From DT-110 sp030148525 (GTDB taxonomy: Bacteria; Bacteroidota; Bacteroidia; Chitinophagales; Saprospiraceae), in assembly GCA_965227445.1 (NCBI GenBank), contig OZ245751.1, forward strand, positions 6,014,001-6,078,000: a DNA stretch of 64,000 nt, in the 5' to 3' direction. A model generated the notes under the pieces. That model was not told where the DNA came from and did no database searches. It worked only from the letters and a program-made list of their open reading frames with translations. Made by a program: the position numbers and the translations under genes. Positions 36,161 to 45,700 of this stretch are shown here, piece after piece; position 1 is the stretch's first letter; each line of letters opens with the position of its first letter.

Positions 36161-36865
36161 ATGAAAACCACTTTACTCAGCATTCTAACACTCTTTTTAG
36201 CTCTTTCATTACAGGCTCAGTTAAAACTAGATGTAGCTGGTGATTCACGAATAACAGGACGATTAGATTTACAGACCGCTAGTGGAGGAAATTTGTTTTT
36301 AGGCTTTAATACCGGCCAAAATAATATGGGCGGTAGCCAAAATACATTTGTTGGAACCAAAGCTGGAGAAGGGAATGAAACGGGTACTGCGAACACCTTT
36401 TTGGGTGCGTACGCTGGAGTGGCGAATATCAACGGTCATGATAATGTGTTTGTTGGACAAGGAACAGGAGGCCAAAATATCTCTGGCCGTTATAACACCT
36501 TTTTAGGATCATTTAGCGGGCCGTTCAATACATCGGGTATTGAAAATACTATCATAGGGAATGCGGCCGGTAATCTCAATACCTCGGGTTTTCGAAACAC
36601 CTTCGTAGGTCGGTTGGCTGGTTCTACAAATGAAACGGGTCAGTACAATACCACCCTCGGGTTTTATCTGCCGGATGATTCTGAAAGCGCCCGGATAGAC
36701 ATTTATAATGTGGATGGAAAGCTACTTAGAACTCTTCCGTTGCTACAAAGTGGTGAGGGGAAGGTTCAATTAAACACCGATCAATTTCCAGAAGGTATTT
36801 ATGTGTATTCGTTAGTTGTAAACAACAAATTAGTAGAGAGCAAACGAATGATCGTAACCAAGTAG
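36161..36865 (+). CDS. T9SS surface protein with 17-residue YadA-head-like repeats
   Basis: A 234-residue exported protein: signal peptide MKTTLLSILTLFLALSLQAQ, then from about residue 68 six tandem 17-residue units of the form NTFVGxxAGxxNxxGxx (for example NTFLGAYAGVANINGHD). This is the left-handed solenoid repeat of trimeric autotransporter heads and of tail-fibre-like proteins. The C-terminal ~65 residues (IDIYNVDGKLLRTLPL, FPEGIYVYSLVVN, KRMIVTK) form a type A T9SS sorting domain. The usual S74 chaperone or YadA anchor is absent. An adhesive or structural surface role is likely; trimerisation is inferred from the repeats. Confidence 0.85.
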   Translation: MKTTLLSILTLFLALSLQAQLKLDVAGDSRITGRLDLQTASGGNLFLGFNTGQNNMGGSQNTFVGTKAGEGNETGTANTFLGAYAGVANINGHDNVFVGQGTGGQNISGRYNTFLGSFSGPFNTSGIENTIIGNAAGNLNTSGFRNTFVGRLAGSTNETGQYNTTLGFYLPDDSESARIDIYNVDGKLLRTLPLLQSGEGKVQLNTDQFPEGIYVYSLVVNNKLVESKRMIVTK

Positions 36866-36921
36866 CCTTCCCGTTTCACGAATAACTAAACACCATTGTC
36901 ACTATCCCGAAAAAGACTACT

Positions 36922-39177
36922 ATGTATTCTTTCAGGTTTTTACTCCACTGCTTGCTATTAATGCTTACCCAGGTCAACTTTGCTCAAAAGCCAACTACCC
37001 TGGGAGAAGAATTCCAGGTAAACGCCTATTCCGTCGGTGACCAGAAAGCCCCGGCCGTTGCCAGCAATCCGGACGGCCGTACCGTGATCGCTTACCAATC
37101 GGTCAATCTGGATGGGGACGGTGATGGGGTATTTCTGCAGGTCTACGATCAGCAAGGTGGCCAGGTGACCGGAGAGATAACGGCCAATACCTTCAACACT
37201 GGCGATCAGCGCGATCCGGCAGTAGCCATGGATCCTTCAGGGAGTTTTACGGTGACCTGGGAGAGTGACGGTCAGGATGGGTCTGCCGAAGGAATTTATG
37301 GCCAGCGCTTCACAGCCGGTGGTAATTATTTGGGTTCAGAATTTCGGGTAAACACCTATACCACAAGCGATCAACGCACGCCAGCTGTTGCCGTTGATGC
37401 CTCGGGAGACGTGGTGGTAGCCTGGTCAAGCGACGGGCAAGACGGTTCACTTTGGGGGGTGCACGCCCAGCGTTATATGATGAGCGATTCACTAGCTTAT
37501 CAAGTCAATACCTTTCAGAGTGGTTCCCTTTTCGAGCCGGACATAGCAATGGATTCTACGGGTAATGCCGTGATTGTCTGGCAAAGTGGCGGGCAGGATG
37601 GATTTGAACAAGGTGTTTTCGGGCAACGATTTGCCGCTGACGGAACTGCTTTGGGTGGTGAATTTCAAGTGAATACATTCACCCAATCTGATCAGGGCAA
37701 CCCATCCGTAGCTATGGATATGGATGGTGATTTTGTAGTCGTTTGGCAAAGTAGCTTTCAGGACGGCTCGGAGTATGGTATCTATGGGCAGCGATACGAT
37801 GCAAATGGCACAGCACAGGGGAATGAGTTTCGGATTAATACTACTACTAATATGGACCAGAGAAACCCCTCGGTAGCTATAGATGCGGATGGTAATTTTG
37901 TGGTAGTCTGGCGTAGTCAGGACCAAGATGGTAGTGGAGGAGCAAATATTTATGGGCAACGCTATGCGCATGATGGCACTAAAATCGGTGGTGAATTCCC
38001 CGTGAGTACGCTATCTGGGTATTCTTATTATCCGCGCATAGCGATGAATGACACGGGCGATTTTGTGGTGGTGTGGAGGGTGTTTTTTTCAACTGGCCAA
38101 TACGATGTGTATTGTCAACGGTTTAATGCTGATGGGACGAGTAGAGGAACTGCATTTCAAGTGGAAAGTCCCACGGGCGGTGATGAGTTTTTACCGGATA
38201 TAGCCATCGATTCGGCAGGGAACTTTACCGTCGTCTGGGCTACAGAAGTTGGAGAAGATGATTTTGAGATTTGGCTCGAGTCCTTTACGCAGGACGCAGT
38301 GCCAATGAATGTGCCCATCAATGTAATATCTGGTTTGGAAGATACTGGCCCTCCTTTAATAGCCATGAATAGCCAGGCTAATGGAGTGGTGACTTGGCGT
38401 GGATTGCAGGATGGAGGTTATGGAAATTTTGGTCGACTTTTTTTTTTCTCCACTGACCAGAGTATGAGTCAAACGTTCGAATTTAGCCTGGAAAATATGG
38501 CCACTAACTTTTTTTACCCTCCTTCTCCCGTTGCAGCTATAGATCCCCGGGGAAATATGGTGTTTGTCTGGAGAAACGACGAAGATGACGCCGCAAGAGA
38601 CGGTATCTTCGCTCAGCGCTTCCAAAGCAAATTTCCACCCGTCTGCTATTCGGAACCACGAGCTTTATCGGGCCCCGAGAAGACCTATGCTACCTACCTT
38701 GCTCAGACTGAGCTGTCGTCGGATCAGGTGATTGGAGAAAATGCCGTAGTTCGGTATAAGGCAGGCTCTTCCATTCACCTGCAGCCCGGTTTCCACGCCG
38801 TCGCCGGCACCTACTTTCGGGCGTGGATCGAAGATTGCACGGAGAGCGCCTCCACGTCAATGGTAGCCGCCATCCCGGACTCTTTTTCCGAAAAGAATGT
38901 AACAGCCTCTGTTCATCCGCTAAAAACACTCCGGTTATCCCTCGCGCCCAATCCGGTACACCAAGAACTAAATCTGCGTTTGGATAGCCCTGAATCCGTG
39001 CGTGTGGAGATACGCATCATAAGTCTTCAGGGTACGGTGGTTTTCCGTAAACAATTAGCGTTGACTGCAGGCCGAAATACACACTCTATTGATCTGGCCC
39101 AACTGCCTGGTGGCATGTACGTACTGCAAACGCACGGCGGACCACATCAGGAGCAAATCAAATTCGTGAAGTATTAG
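36922..39177 (+). CDS. Large T9SS surface protein with ~55-residue repeats
   Basis: A 751-residue exported protein. After a signal peptide (LLHCLLLMLTQVNFAQ) come about eight repeats of 50-56 residues built as DQxxPAVAxDxxGxFVVVWxS, QDGSxxGIYGQRY, then GxEFxVNT. The spacing suggests a beta-propeller. Next is a Cys-bounded 3-coathanger-stack-like domain (AGSSIHLQPGFHAVAGTYF) and a type A T9SS sorting tail (LAPNPVHQELNLRL, LPGGMYVLQT). No catalytic motif is seen. Near-identical repeat units point to recent internal duplication. It probably works with the neighbouring 36161 product at the cell surface. Confidence 0.85.
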   Translation: MYSFRFLLHCLLLMLTQVNFAQKPTTLGEEFQVNAYSVGDQKAPAVASNPDGRTVIAYQSVNLDGDGDGVFLQVYDQQGGQVTGEITANTFNTGDQRDPAVAMDPSGSFTVTWESDGQDGSAEGIYGQRFTAGGNYLGSEFRVNTYTTSDQRTPAVAVDASGDVVVAWSSDGQDGSLWGVHAQRYMMSDSLAYQVNTFQSGSLFEPDIAMDSTGNAVIVWQSGGQDGFEQGVFGQRFAADGTALGGEFQVNTFTQSDQGNPSVAMDMDGDFVVVWQSSFQDGSEYGIYGQRYDANGTAQGNEFRINTTTNMDQRNPSVAIDADGNFVVVWRSQDQDGSGGANIYGQRYAHDGTKIGGEFPVSTLSGYSYYPRIAMNDTGDFVVVWRVFFSTGQYDVYCQRFNADGTSRGTAFQVESPTGGDEFLPDIAIDSAGNFTVVWATEVGEDDFEIWLESFTQDAVPMNVPINVISGLEDTGPPLIAMNSQANGVVTWRGLQDGGYGNFGRLFFFSTDQSMSQTFEFSLENMATNFFYPPSPVAAIDPRGNMVFVWRNDEDDAARDGIFAQRFQSKFPPVCYSEPRALSGPEKTYATYLAQTELSSDQVIGENAVVRYKAGSSIHLQPGFHAVAGTYFRAWIEDCTESASTSMVAAIPDSFSEKNVTASVHPLKTLRLSLAPNPVHQELNLRLDSPESVRVEIRIISLQGTVVFRKQLALTAGRNTHSIDLAQLPGGMYVLQTHGGPHQEQIKFVKY

Positions 39178-39204
39178 CTCTTGTGTACATACACATTTGA
39201 CCCC

Positions 39205-39272
39205 GCTTCCCAAAACCGGGCCGAAAAGCCATTTTTTAGGGCATGAATGTCCTACGCCCGGTTTTGGGAAGC
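39205..39272. repeat. GCTTCCCAAAACCGG hairpin repeat, copy 2 (left of fic)
   Basis: GCTTCCCAAAACCGGGC (39205-39221) pairs with GCCCGGTTTTGGGAAGC (39256-39272). The loop GCCATTTTTTAGGGCATGAA is shared with copy 3. It ends 50 bases before the Fic start. Confidence 0.9.
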
Positions 39273-39298
39273 AGTCTCCTTCAAAATCCGTATCTTCA

Positions 39299-39322
39299 TG
39301 ATACTATCACATGATACTATCA
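39299..39322. promoter_or_regulatory. Tandem TGATACTATCA operator-like sites at the fic start
   Basis: Two copies of the near-palindrome TGATACTATCA lie 13 bases apart (39299-39309 and 39312-39322); the second ends on the A of the Fic start codon. A third copy is at 40396-40406, downstream. TATCTTCA at 39291 could be the -7 promoter box. A repressor binding here would block fic; none is encoded nearby, so autoregulation by Fic or a distant factor is open. Confidence 0.5.
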
Positions 39323-40278
39323 TGAAGCCGCCCTACGATATTACGAACGCCATATTGAAGTTGCTGACAGCGATTGCTGAGCGATTGGGCGAGGTAAATT
39401 CCGCTCACTTACACCGCCCCTCTCCGGAGCTTCGTAAACGAAACCGGGTCAAAACAATCAAAGCTTCCCTGGAAATCGAAGGGAATACCCTGAACGAAGC
39501 GCAAATCACGGCCATCATTGATCGCAAACGAGTGATTGGTCCGGAAAAGGATATCCGGGAGGTTGTGAACGCTATTAAGGTATACGATCAGATTAATTCG
39601 TTTTCACCGTCCTCTCTAAACTCATTTCTTAAAGCACACCGGATCTTAATGGATGGGTTGATGGATAACCCGGGGCAGTTGAGGACCCGACCGGTGGGCA
39701 TATTCAAGGGAGAACAAGTTGCTCACTTAGCCCCTCCTGCCGAGAACCTGGATCACTTAATGAGGGATTTATTTCAATATGTGCAAAAGAGTGATGACCA
39801 CCTATTCATTAAGAGTTCCGTCGCCCATTACGAAATAGAATTCATCCACCCTTTCATGGATGGCAATGGTCGAATGGGAAGACTATGGCAAACATTGATC
39901 CTGCTCCAGGAATATCCGGTATTTGAGTTCTTACCGTTTGAGACCGTTATTAAAAACAGGCAGCAGACCTATTACGATGTCTTGGAGTATTGTGATAAGC
40001 AGGGTAATTCGACCCGGTTTATTGAGTTTATGCTAGATGCCATCCATACTTCGCTGGAAGAGCTGTTGAAAGTACAGAATCAACAACTCGATCCACAGGA
40101 ACGCATGACCTATTTTCTGACGGTTTTCAAGGGTAATCAATTTTCACGCCAGGATTATCTACGGGTGTTTCGTGACATATCGCCCGCTACTGCCAGCCGG
40201 GATCTGAAATTAGCCGTCGAACAAAATCGCATTCAGAAAAAGGGGGATAAGCGGACTACAAAATACACTCGAGTGTAA
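39322..40278 (+). CDS. Fic-domain protein with N-terminal inhibitory motif
   Basis: 318 residues from the ATG at 39322 (the open frame to 39247 runs into a repeat). Fic proteins usually transfer AMP from ATP to a target hydroxyl. The active site HPFMDGNGRMGR spans 176-187 and is complete. SLEIEGN at 49-55 fits the class II inhibitory helix that keeps the enzyme off. The C-terminal region (RQDYLRVFRDISPATASRDL) is a winged-helix-like domain, the common Fic/DUF4172 layout that can bind DNA. No antitoxin gene is adjacent. Near-identical hairpin repeats bracket it, suggesting an accessory cassette. Target unknown. Confidence 0.9.
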   Translation: MKPPYDITNAILKLLTAIAERLGEVNSAHLHRPSPELRKRNRVKTIKASLEIEGNTLNEAQITAIIDRKRVIGPEKDIREVVNAIKVYDQINSFSPSSLNSFLKAHRILMDGLMDNPGQLRTRPVGIFKGEQVAHLAPPAENLDHLMRDLFQYVQKSDDHLFIKSSVAHYEIEFIHPFMDGNGRMGRLWQTLILLQEYPVFEFLPFETVIKNRQQTYYDVLEYCDKQGNSTRFIEFMLDAIHTSLEELLKVQNQQLDPQERMTYFLTVFKGNQFSRQDYLRVFRDISPATASRDLKLAVEQNRIQKKGDKRTTKYTRV

Positions 40279-40306
40279 GTATCGGTAACGGGTACATTTT
40301 GACCCC

Positions 40307-40374
40307 GCTTCCCAAAACCGGGCTGGAAAGCCATTTTTTAGGGCATGAATGTGCTACGCCCGGTTTCGGGAAGC
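40307..40374. repeat. GCTTCCCAAAACCGG hairpin repeat, copy 3 (right of fic)
   Basis: Nearly identical to copy 2 and in the same orientation, including upstream TGACCCC and the loop. One arm base differs (GGTTTCGGG). It starts 28 bases after the Fic stop. Confidence 0.9.
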
Positions 40375-40425
40375 AGTTTATAAAGAACGGTACACTGATA
40401 CTATCACCCTCACACCTCATACCTC

Positions 40426-40491
40426 TTGAGAAAACTGGCTAAAACGCAATCATTCTATTAAGAAACCGGGACCGACAGCCAGTTTTCTCAA
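40426..40491. repeat. Related hairpin, TTGAGAAAACTGGCT type
   Basis: TTGAGAAAACTGGCT pairs with AGCCAGTTTTCTCAA across 36 bases and ends in AAGCAATC like copy 1. The arm sequence differs from copies 1-3 but the size and spacing match, so it may be a diverged or parallel family. Confidence 0.6.
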
Positions 40492-40699
40492 GCAATCTCC
40501 CCATCTCCTACTTTTCTCCTACCTTTTCCCAACCCTTATTTCATGGGCGTTCCGGCTGCTGACCATAGATTTGCTGTTGTTATAACGATTCCCATTCGGT
40601 CCACGGGCTTTCGCTAAAAAAGAGGTTACCCGACTGTACCACTTACCGGAAGATACGGCCCCGAATCGGATCATTTTATACCCTGTCCAACGGACTTCA

Positions 40700-40725
40700 C
40701 CCCTTCCCTTTCCGAAGGGAAGGGG
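40700..40725. repeat. Hairpin CCCCTTCCCTT/AAGGGAAGGGG
   Basis: A perfect 11-bp stem with TCCG loop, 70 bases upstream of the gene at 40795. It may be a short relative of the CCTCACCCC family. Confidence 0.5.
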
Positions 40726-40794
40726 CCAACCGTAAAGGTCTGTGTTACCTTCGCTGGTTGCCGGGGGAAGGGTTTTAACCAAAACCAGTACACC

Positions 40795-41244
40795 ATGCGC
40801 AACGCACCCGTCTTATTACTCTGCAGCTTTTTGCTGCTATCCGCAACGGCCTTCGGCCAACAGAACCAGAATAGTAATACCAATCGCAATTCGAACTCGA
40901 ATGGAGACGACACCAGGGTCGAAGTCGAGCAAATGCTGGAACTGGAAAATGATTCCCGCGAGGACGAGGTTGTTCTAAGTATTCCCGAGAATACCCGGGA
41001 AATGCAGATCAAAGTGTACGGCCAGATCTCTAACGGACGATTGGTGGTCGAACTGTACGATCCCAATGGTAAGAAAGAAGGAACGTTTTCTCTGTCGACT
41101 AAAGGAAAACCCGGAAAAAATGCTCAGGCTACCGGTAATTTAACGAAATCCCTACGTGATCCCGAAGCCGGAGACTGGATCGTTAAGATCCTGCCCGCCA
41201 ATGTGACGGGAGACATCGGTATTCGTTCGGCCTATATTCAGTAA
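40795..41244 (+). CDS. Exported protein of unknown function
   Basis: 149 residues with a clear signal peptide (MRNAPVLLLCSFLLLSATAFG) and an Asn/Gln/Ser-rich linker (residues 23-38). A compact beta-rich domain follows: VVLSIPENTREMQIKVYG, GRLVVELYDPNGKKEG, AGDWIVKILPANVTG. The pattern resembles small jelly-roll or pre-peptidase C-terminal-like domains that measure a load on a vector, but I cannot name it. It lies 16 bases before the LuxR-type gene at 41261 and may be co-transcribed, perhaps as a signal or partner for it. Confidence 0.75.
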   Translation: MRNAPVLLLCSFLLLSATAFGQQNQNSNTNRNSNSNGDDTRVEVEQMLELENDSREDEVVLSIPENTREMQIKVYGQISNGRLVVELYDPNGKKEGTFSLSTKGKPGKNAQATGNLTKSLRDPEAGDWIVKILPANVTGDIGIRSAYIQ

Positions 41245-41260
41245 TTTTATTGGACATGAC

Positions 41261-42241
41261 GTGCAAAGGAATAGTTCTTGGATGTTTTTGACCAGCTTAT
41301 CAATAGCAGCCGAGTCAGAGGGGGGATCGCCGCGCCTCACCGGACAGATTCAACTGGACTCCTCCTGGGAGCGCACCGTGTACCTGTCCTACATCCCGGC
41401 CTTTGAAGACCTGTACGCCATGTCGTACGATATGATCATCGCCGAGGCTGCGATCGACAGCCTCGGCTACTTTTCCCTGGATATCGGATTTCTGCCCAAA
41501 GAGGACCGGATATATCGCCTGCACGTCGTGAAGCGAGGAGACGCGCCCACCTCACTCACCATCGGCGGACTGGAAGAAAACCACCTTTTCCTGATCGCTA
41601 ATGGAGCGGATTCCATTCGTTTGGAGGCGAACGGACTACGACCGCCTTTCAGGGATGTTACCTACCGCAATGCTCCGGTGCAAACGGCCTTGCAGGAGGT
41701 GACCGATTTCGAGAACCGCACTACCGACCTGGCCGCGGAAAGCAACGCGGCCAAACGCCAGTTCATCGAAGTACAGATGTACGATCAGCTAAGAACCATC
41801 GCGGATACTTCCGGTCATCCGCTGGTCTCTCTGTACGCCATTTACCTGAGTCAGTTCGAAAGTAATCTCCGTGAACATACTGATTTCTACCAGAGATACC
41901 GCAAGAAGTGGAAAGGGGAAGGCAGCGCCTATTTCGCATCCTTCCGTCGCCAATTTCCCGGACGGCCCAACTACCTGCGCATCGGCGCCTTTGCCGTAGC
42001 GGCTATGTCGCTACTCGGGCTTGGTTACTACCTCGGCGGCCGCCGCACGCCCGGCGAACCCGCCGGCCTGAAAGAACTTACGGTTCAGGAACGCAAGATC
42101 TACGAACTCCTCCGGAAGGGGGCCACCAATCAAGAGATCTCCGATGCCTGCCATATCGGGGTCAGTACGGTCAAGAGCCACGTGAGTAGCATCTACCGCA
42201 AATTGAACGTAAAGTCCCGTAAAGAAGTGATCAATATGTGA
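41261..42241 (+). CDS. Membrane-tethered LuxR-type regulator
   Basis: About 326 residues. Residues 20-235 are extracytoplasmic: a DUF4369-like beta domain (TGQIQLDSSWERTVYLSYIP, GFLPKEDRIYRLHVVKRG) and a helical stretch. A single membrane helix (AVAAMSLLGLGYYLGG) precedes a cytoplasmic LuxR helix-turn-helix (LTVQERKIYELLRKGATNQE, VSTVKSHVSSIYRKL). The start is uncertain: GTG at 41261 and ATG at 41282 are in frame. An ATG at 41255 in another frame would give a better signal peptide after one slip in TTTTT at about 41284. It is a one-protein sensor that would signal across the membrane by direct DNA binding. Confidence 0.83.
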   Translation: MQRNSSWMFLTSLSIAAESEGGSPRLTGQIQLDSSWERTVYLSYIPAFEDLYAMSYDMIIAEAAIDSLGYFSLDIGFLPKEDRIYRLHVVKRGDAPTSLTIGGLEENHLFLIANGADSIRLEANGLRPPFRDVTYRNAPVQTALQEVTDFENRTTDLAAESNAAKRQFIEVQMYDQLRTIADTSGHPLVSLYAIYLSQFESNLREHTDFYQRYRKKWKGEGSAYFASFRRQFPGRPNYLRIGAFAVAAMSLLGLGYYLGGRRTPGEPAGLKELTVQERKIYELLRKGATNQEISDACHIGVSTVKSHVSSIYRKLNVKSRKEVINM

Positions 42242-42251
42242 GGTAGGGACT

Positions 42252-42324
42252 ATCGCTGCTTTTTGTGCTCGGTCATGTCATAGTTAAGAATAACGTTAGG
42301 GGCTATCGCACAAAAAGCAGCGAT
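42252..42324. repeat. Long hairpin ATCGCTGCTTTTTGTGC, after the LuxR gene
   Basis: ATCGCTGCTTTTTGTGC pairs exactly (17 bp) with GCACAAAAAGCAGCGAT across 39 bases, starting 11 bases after the stop. No T-run follows; it may still stabilise or end the transcript. Confidence 0.6.
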
Positions 42325-42459
42325 GATTCTGAAGTCTCCTAATCACCTAATCCCCGTCGATCCGGTAGCGCTGCGGGTCAAGATTCTTTATTCTTCGGGG
42401 GGTAATACATGTCCTACATTCCGTACCTACCGGCACGGTTTTCTCTTGTCCGATTCTGA

Positions 42460-42530
42460 TTTCTACCCATATCTGGTCCCTAACGGGACCTTTTCAGAAC
42501 GCCCCTTTAGGGGCGGAATATGGGTAGAAA
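42460..42530. repeat. Three-way-junction palindrome
   Basis: The outer 13-bp stem TTTCTACCCATAT/ATATGGGTAGAAA encloses two hairpins: GGTCCC-TAAC-GGGACC and CGCCCC-TTTA-GGGGCG. It lies 30 bases from a cloverleaf repeat but shares no sequence with it. The rest of 42242-42741 shows no gene. Confidence 0.7.
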
Positions 42531-42560
42531 CGCAAAGTCGAATGATGGCAGGCGTGCCGT

Positions 42561-42663
42561 TATACCGACAACGAAGTGGTTTGGAACACCAAACCACTTC
42601 GAGTCGAGTATATACTCGCGTGAAAAGGTTTGGGCTTTGCCAAACCTTTTCGGAAGCGGTATA
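42561..42663 (+). repeat. Cloverleaf-like palindromic repeat, full-length copy 3
   Basis: 103 bp, the same orientation and length as the copy at 9577. The third stem is GAAAAGGTTTGG/CCAAACCTTTTC, perfect here. It sits between the convergent LuxR-type and ileS genes. Confidence 0.92.
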
Positions 42664-42741
42664 GGTACGCAATGTGTTCGCACTCCCAAGGACCATTCAG
42701 CTTTAATGATTATTGACCCGCGGCACTAGAGGATCGACACC

Positions 42742-45700
42742 CTACACCTTCTCCACCGTCACCTTCGCGGCCACATCATCCGGCAGGTCCAGGGTTTCTC
42801 CGTTGTCCAAAGCGTCTGATAATTGCAGGTTATCGGCCAGGACTTCCTGACTGATGTAGTCGCCGAATTGCTCCACTGCGGGCACCAGCTCGTCCTTGCG
42901 TTCCAGAACTACCTTGATGCGATCCGTGAGTTCGAAATTGCGGTTCTTGCGGATATTCTGGATGCGGTTGACTAACTCCCGGGCCATACCCTCGGCCACC
43001 AGATCATCGGTGATGGTGACGTCCAGAGCGACCGTCAGAGCTCCGTCGTTGGCAACCAACCAGCCAGGGATATCCTCGGTGATCACCTCAAAGTCTTCCA
43101 TACCCAGCTCGTAGCGCCGGTCTTCGACCTCGAGTACGTAGACTCCCGTTTTCTCCAGCTCGGCGATATCACTTTGCCCCATCCCATTGATGGCCTTGGC
43201 GGCAAACTTCATGTCCTTACCCAGGCGTTTGCCCAGTGTCTTGAAGTTAGGCTTCACCTTTTTCTTGATGATACCGCTGGCATCGTCGATGAATTCGATG
43301 TCTTTTACGTTCACCTCCGATTTGATGAGGTCAGCCACACCCTCGACCTGGCGCTGGAACCGCTCGTCGAGTACCGGCAAAAGGATCTTTTGCAGTGGTT
43401 GGCGTACCCGAATCTTCTCTTTTTTCCGTAAGGAGAAGACCAAAGAGGTGATCTTCTGCGCATAATCCATACGCTCCTCCAACTCCGCGTCAATGAACGA
43501 AGTGTCGGCCGTTGGGAAGTCGGTCAGGTGGACCGATGCGTGTTCCCGTTTCTGACTGCCGTTGTTCAAATTGCGGTAGAGCCAGTCGGCAAAGAATGGC
43601 GCTACGGGGGCCATGAGCTGGGCCACGGTCTCCAGACAAGTGTACAGCGTCTGGTAAGCCGAGATCTTATCAGAATCGTAATCGCCCTTCCAGAAGCGGC
43701 GGCGGTTCAGACGCACGTACCAGTTGCTCAATTGCTCGTCGACGAAGTTCATGACCAGACGGGTCGCATTGGTCGCTTCGTAGTCGGCGTATTGCTTGTC
43801 GACCTCCTGGATCAGGGAGTGCAGCGACGACAGAATCCACCGGTCGATCTCGGGCCGCTCGTCATTCGGTACATCTGCTTCCGTATAGGTGAAGTTATCC
43901 AGGTTGGCGTACATAGCCAGGAAGGAGTAGGTGTTGTAGAGCGTACCGAAAAAACGGCGACTTACCTCATCCACCCCTTCCAGGTCAAACTTCAGGTTAT
44001 CCCAGGCCTGGGCGTTACTGATCATGTACCAACGCACCGCATCGGCCCCCTTACCGGCCAAAGCTTCGAAGGGGTCGATGGCGTTGCCCAGGCGCTTCGA
44101 CATCTTCACGCCATTCTTATCCAGCACCAATCCGTTGGACACCACATTTTTGAAGGCGACCGAATCGAAGACCATGGTCGCAATGGCGTGCTGTGAATAG
44201 AACCAGCCGCGGGTCTGATCCACGCCCTCGGCAATGAAATCAGCCGGGAAGTTCAGCTCAAATTTATCTTTATTCTCAAATGGATAGTGCAACTGTGCAT
44301 AGGGTACCGAACCGGAATCGAACCATACGTCGATCAGGTCCAGTTCCCGCTCCATGCGCTGACCATCGGCACTCACCAGCACCACCTTGTCGATGTATGG
44401 GCGGTGCATGTCCTGCGGTACTTCCTGCTTCAGGCCGAGTACCTCATTGGCTTTTTCGATCTCCTGTGTCAACTGCTCAATGGATCCGATGCAGGTCTCC
44501 TGCTTGCCGTCTTCCGTCCGCCAGATCGGGAGGGGAATACCCCAGTAGCGGGAGCGCGACAGATTCCAGTCGACCAGGTTTTCCAACCACTTCCCGAAGC
44601 GACCCTCCCCGGTAGAGGCGGGCTTCCAGTTGATGGTCTGATTCAGTTCGTACATGCGCTCGCGGGCTTTGGAGGCCCGGATAAACCAGCTGTCCAGCGG
44701 ATAGTATAGCACGGGCCGATCGGTCCGCCAGCAGTGCGGATAGGAGTGCATATACTTTTCGGAGTGGAACAGCTTGTTCTCCTCCTTCAGTTTGATCACG
44801 ATATCGGCATCGGTGGGGCGTTCTTCCTCCTGACCGTAGTCCTTCACGTAGCGACCGGCAAAGTCGGTCACTTCCTTTACAAATTTACCCTGCTTATCGA
44901 CCAGCGGCATATTGTTACCCTGCTCGTCTTTCACCACCAGGGGCGGAATGTCGTAGCGCTGAGCTACCCGAAAGTCATCCGCACCGAAGGTGGGGGCAAT
45001 GTGCACGATACCGGTACCATCCTCCGTGCTTACAAAGTCACCCAGCAACACCTTAAAGGCAGGCTTGTCGGGCTGCACGTAGGGCAGTAACTGTTCGTAT
45101 TCCATCAGCTCCAGATCGGCCCCCTTCATTTCCTCCACGATCTCGATGTAGGGATAGGGTTTATTGCCCGGCTTCACATCGTCGGGGGTGAGGTCGGGGT
45201 TTTGTTCGCTGAAGTAGTTGTTCAGGCGATCCTTGGCCAGGATCACGTTGATGGGCTCCTTCGTGTAGCGGTTGTAGGTCCGCACCTTCACGTAGTCGAT
45301 CTTGGCACCGGCGGCCAGAGCGGTATTGGAAGGCAGCGTCCAGGGAGTGGTGGTCCAGGCCAGGAAGTAGTCGTTCTCCGTGCCCTTGACCTTGAACTGG
45401 GCCACGGCCGAAATGTCCTTGATCTCCTTATAGGCACCGGGCATGTTCAGCTCGTGCGAGCTCAGCCCCGTACCGGCGGCCGGAGAATAGGGCTGAATGG
45501 TGTAGCCCTTGTACAGCATATCTTTATCGTGCAATTGCTTCAGCAGCCACCATACGGTCTCGATGTAGTCATTCTCGTAGGTGATGTAGGGATTGTCGAG
45601 GTCGACCCAGTAGCCCATCTTGACGGTGAGATCATCCCACATATCCTTATAGCGCATCACCGTTTCGCGGCACTTCTGGTTGTATTCTTCTACGGTGATC

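Noticed and set aside
41255..41290. Programmed frameshift at the membrane LuxR gene
   Set aside because: A usable GTG start exists in the long frame, so slippage is not required; kept only as a possibility in the findings.
42463..42729. Open frames with RVYTRVK-like peptides, also seen near 25516-25801
   Set aside because: They are translations of the cloverleaf repeat on either strand.
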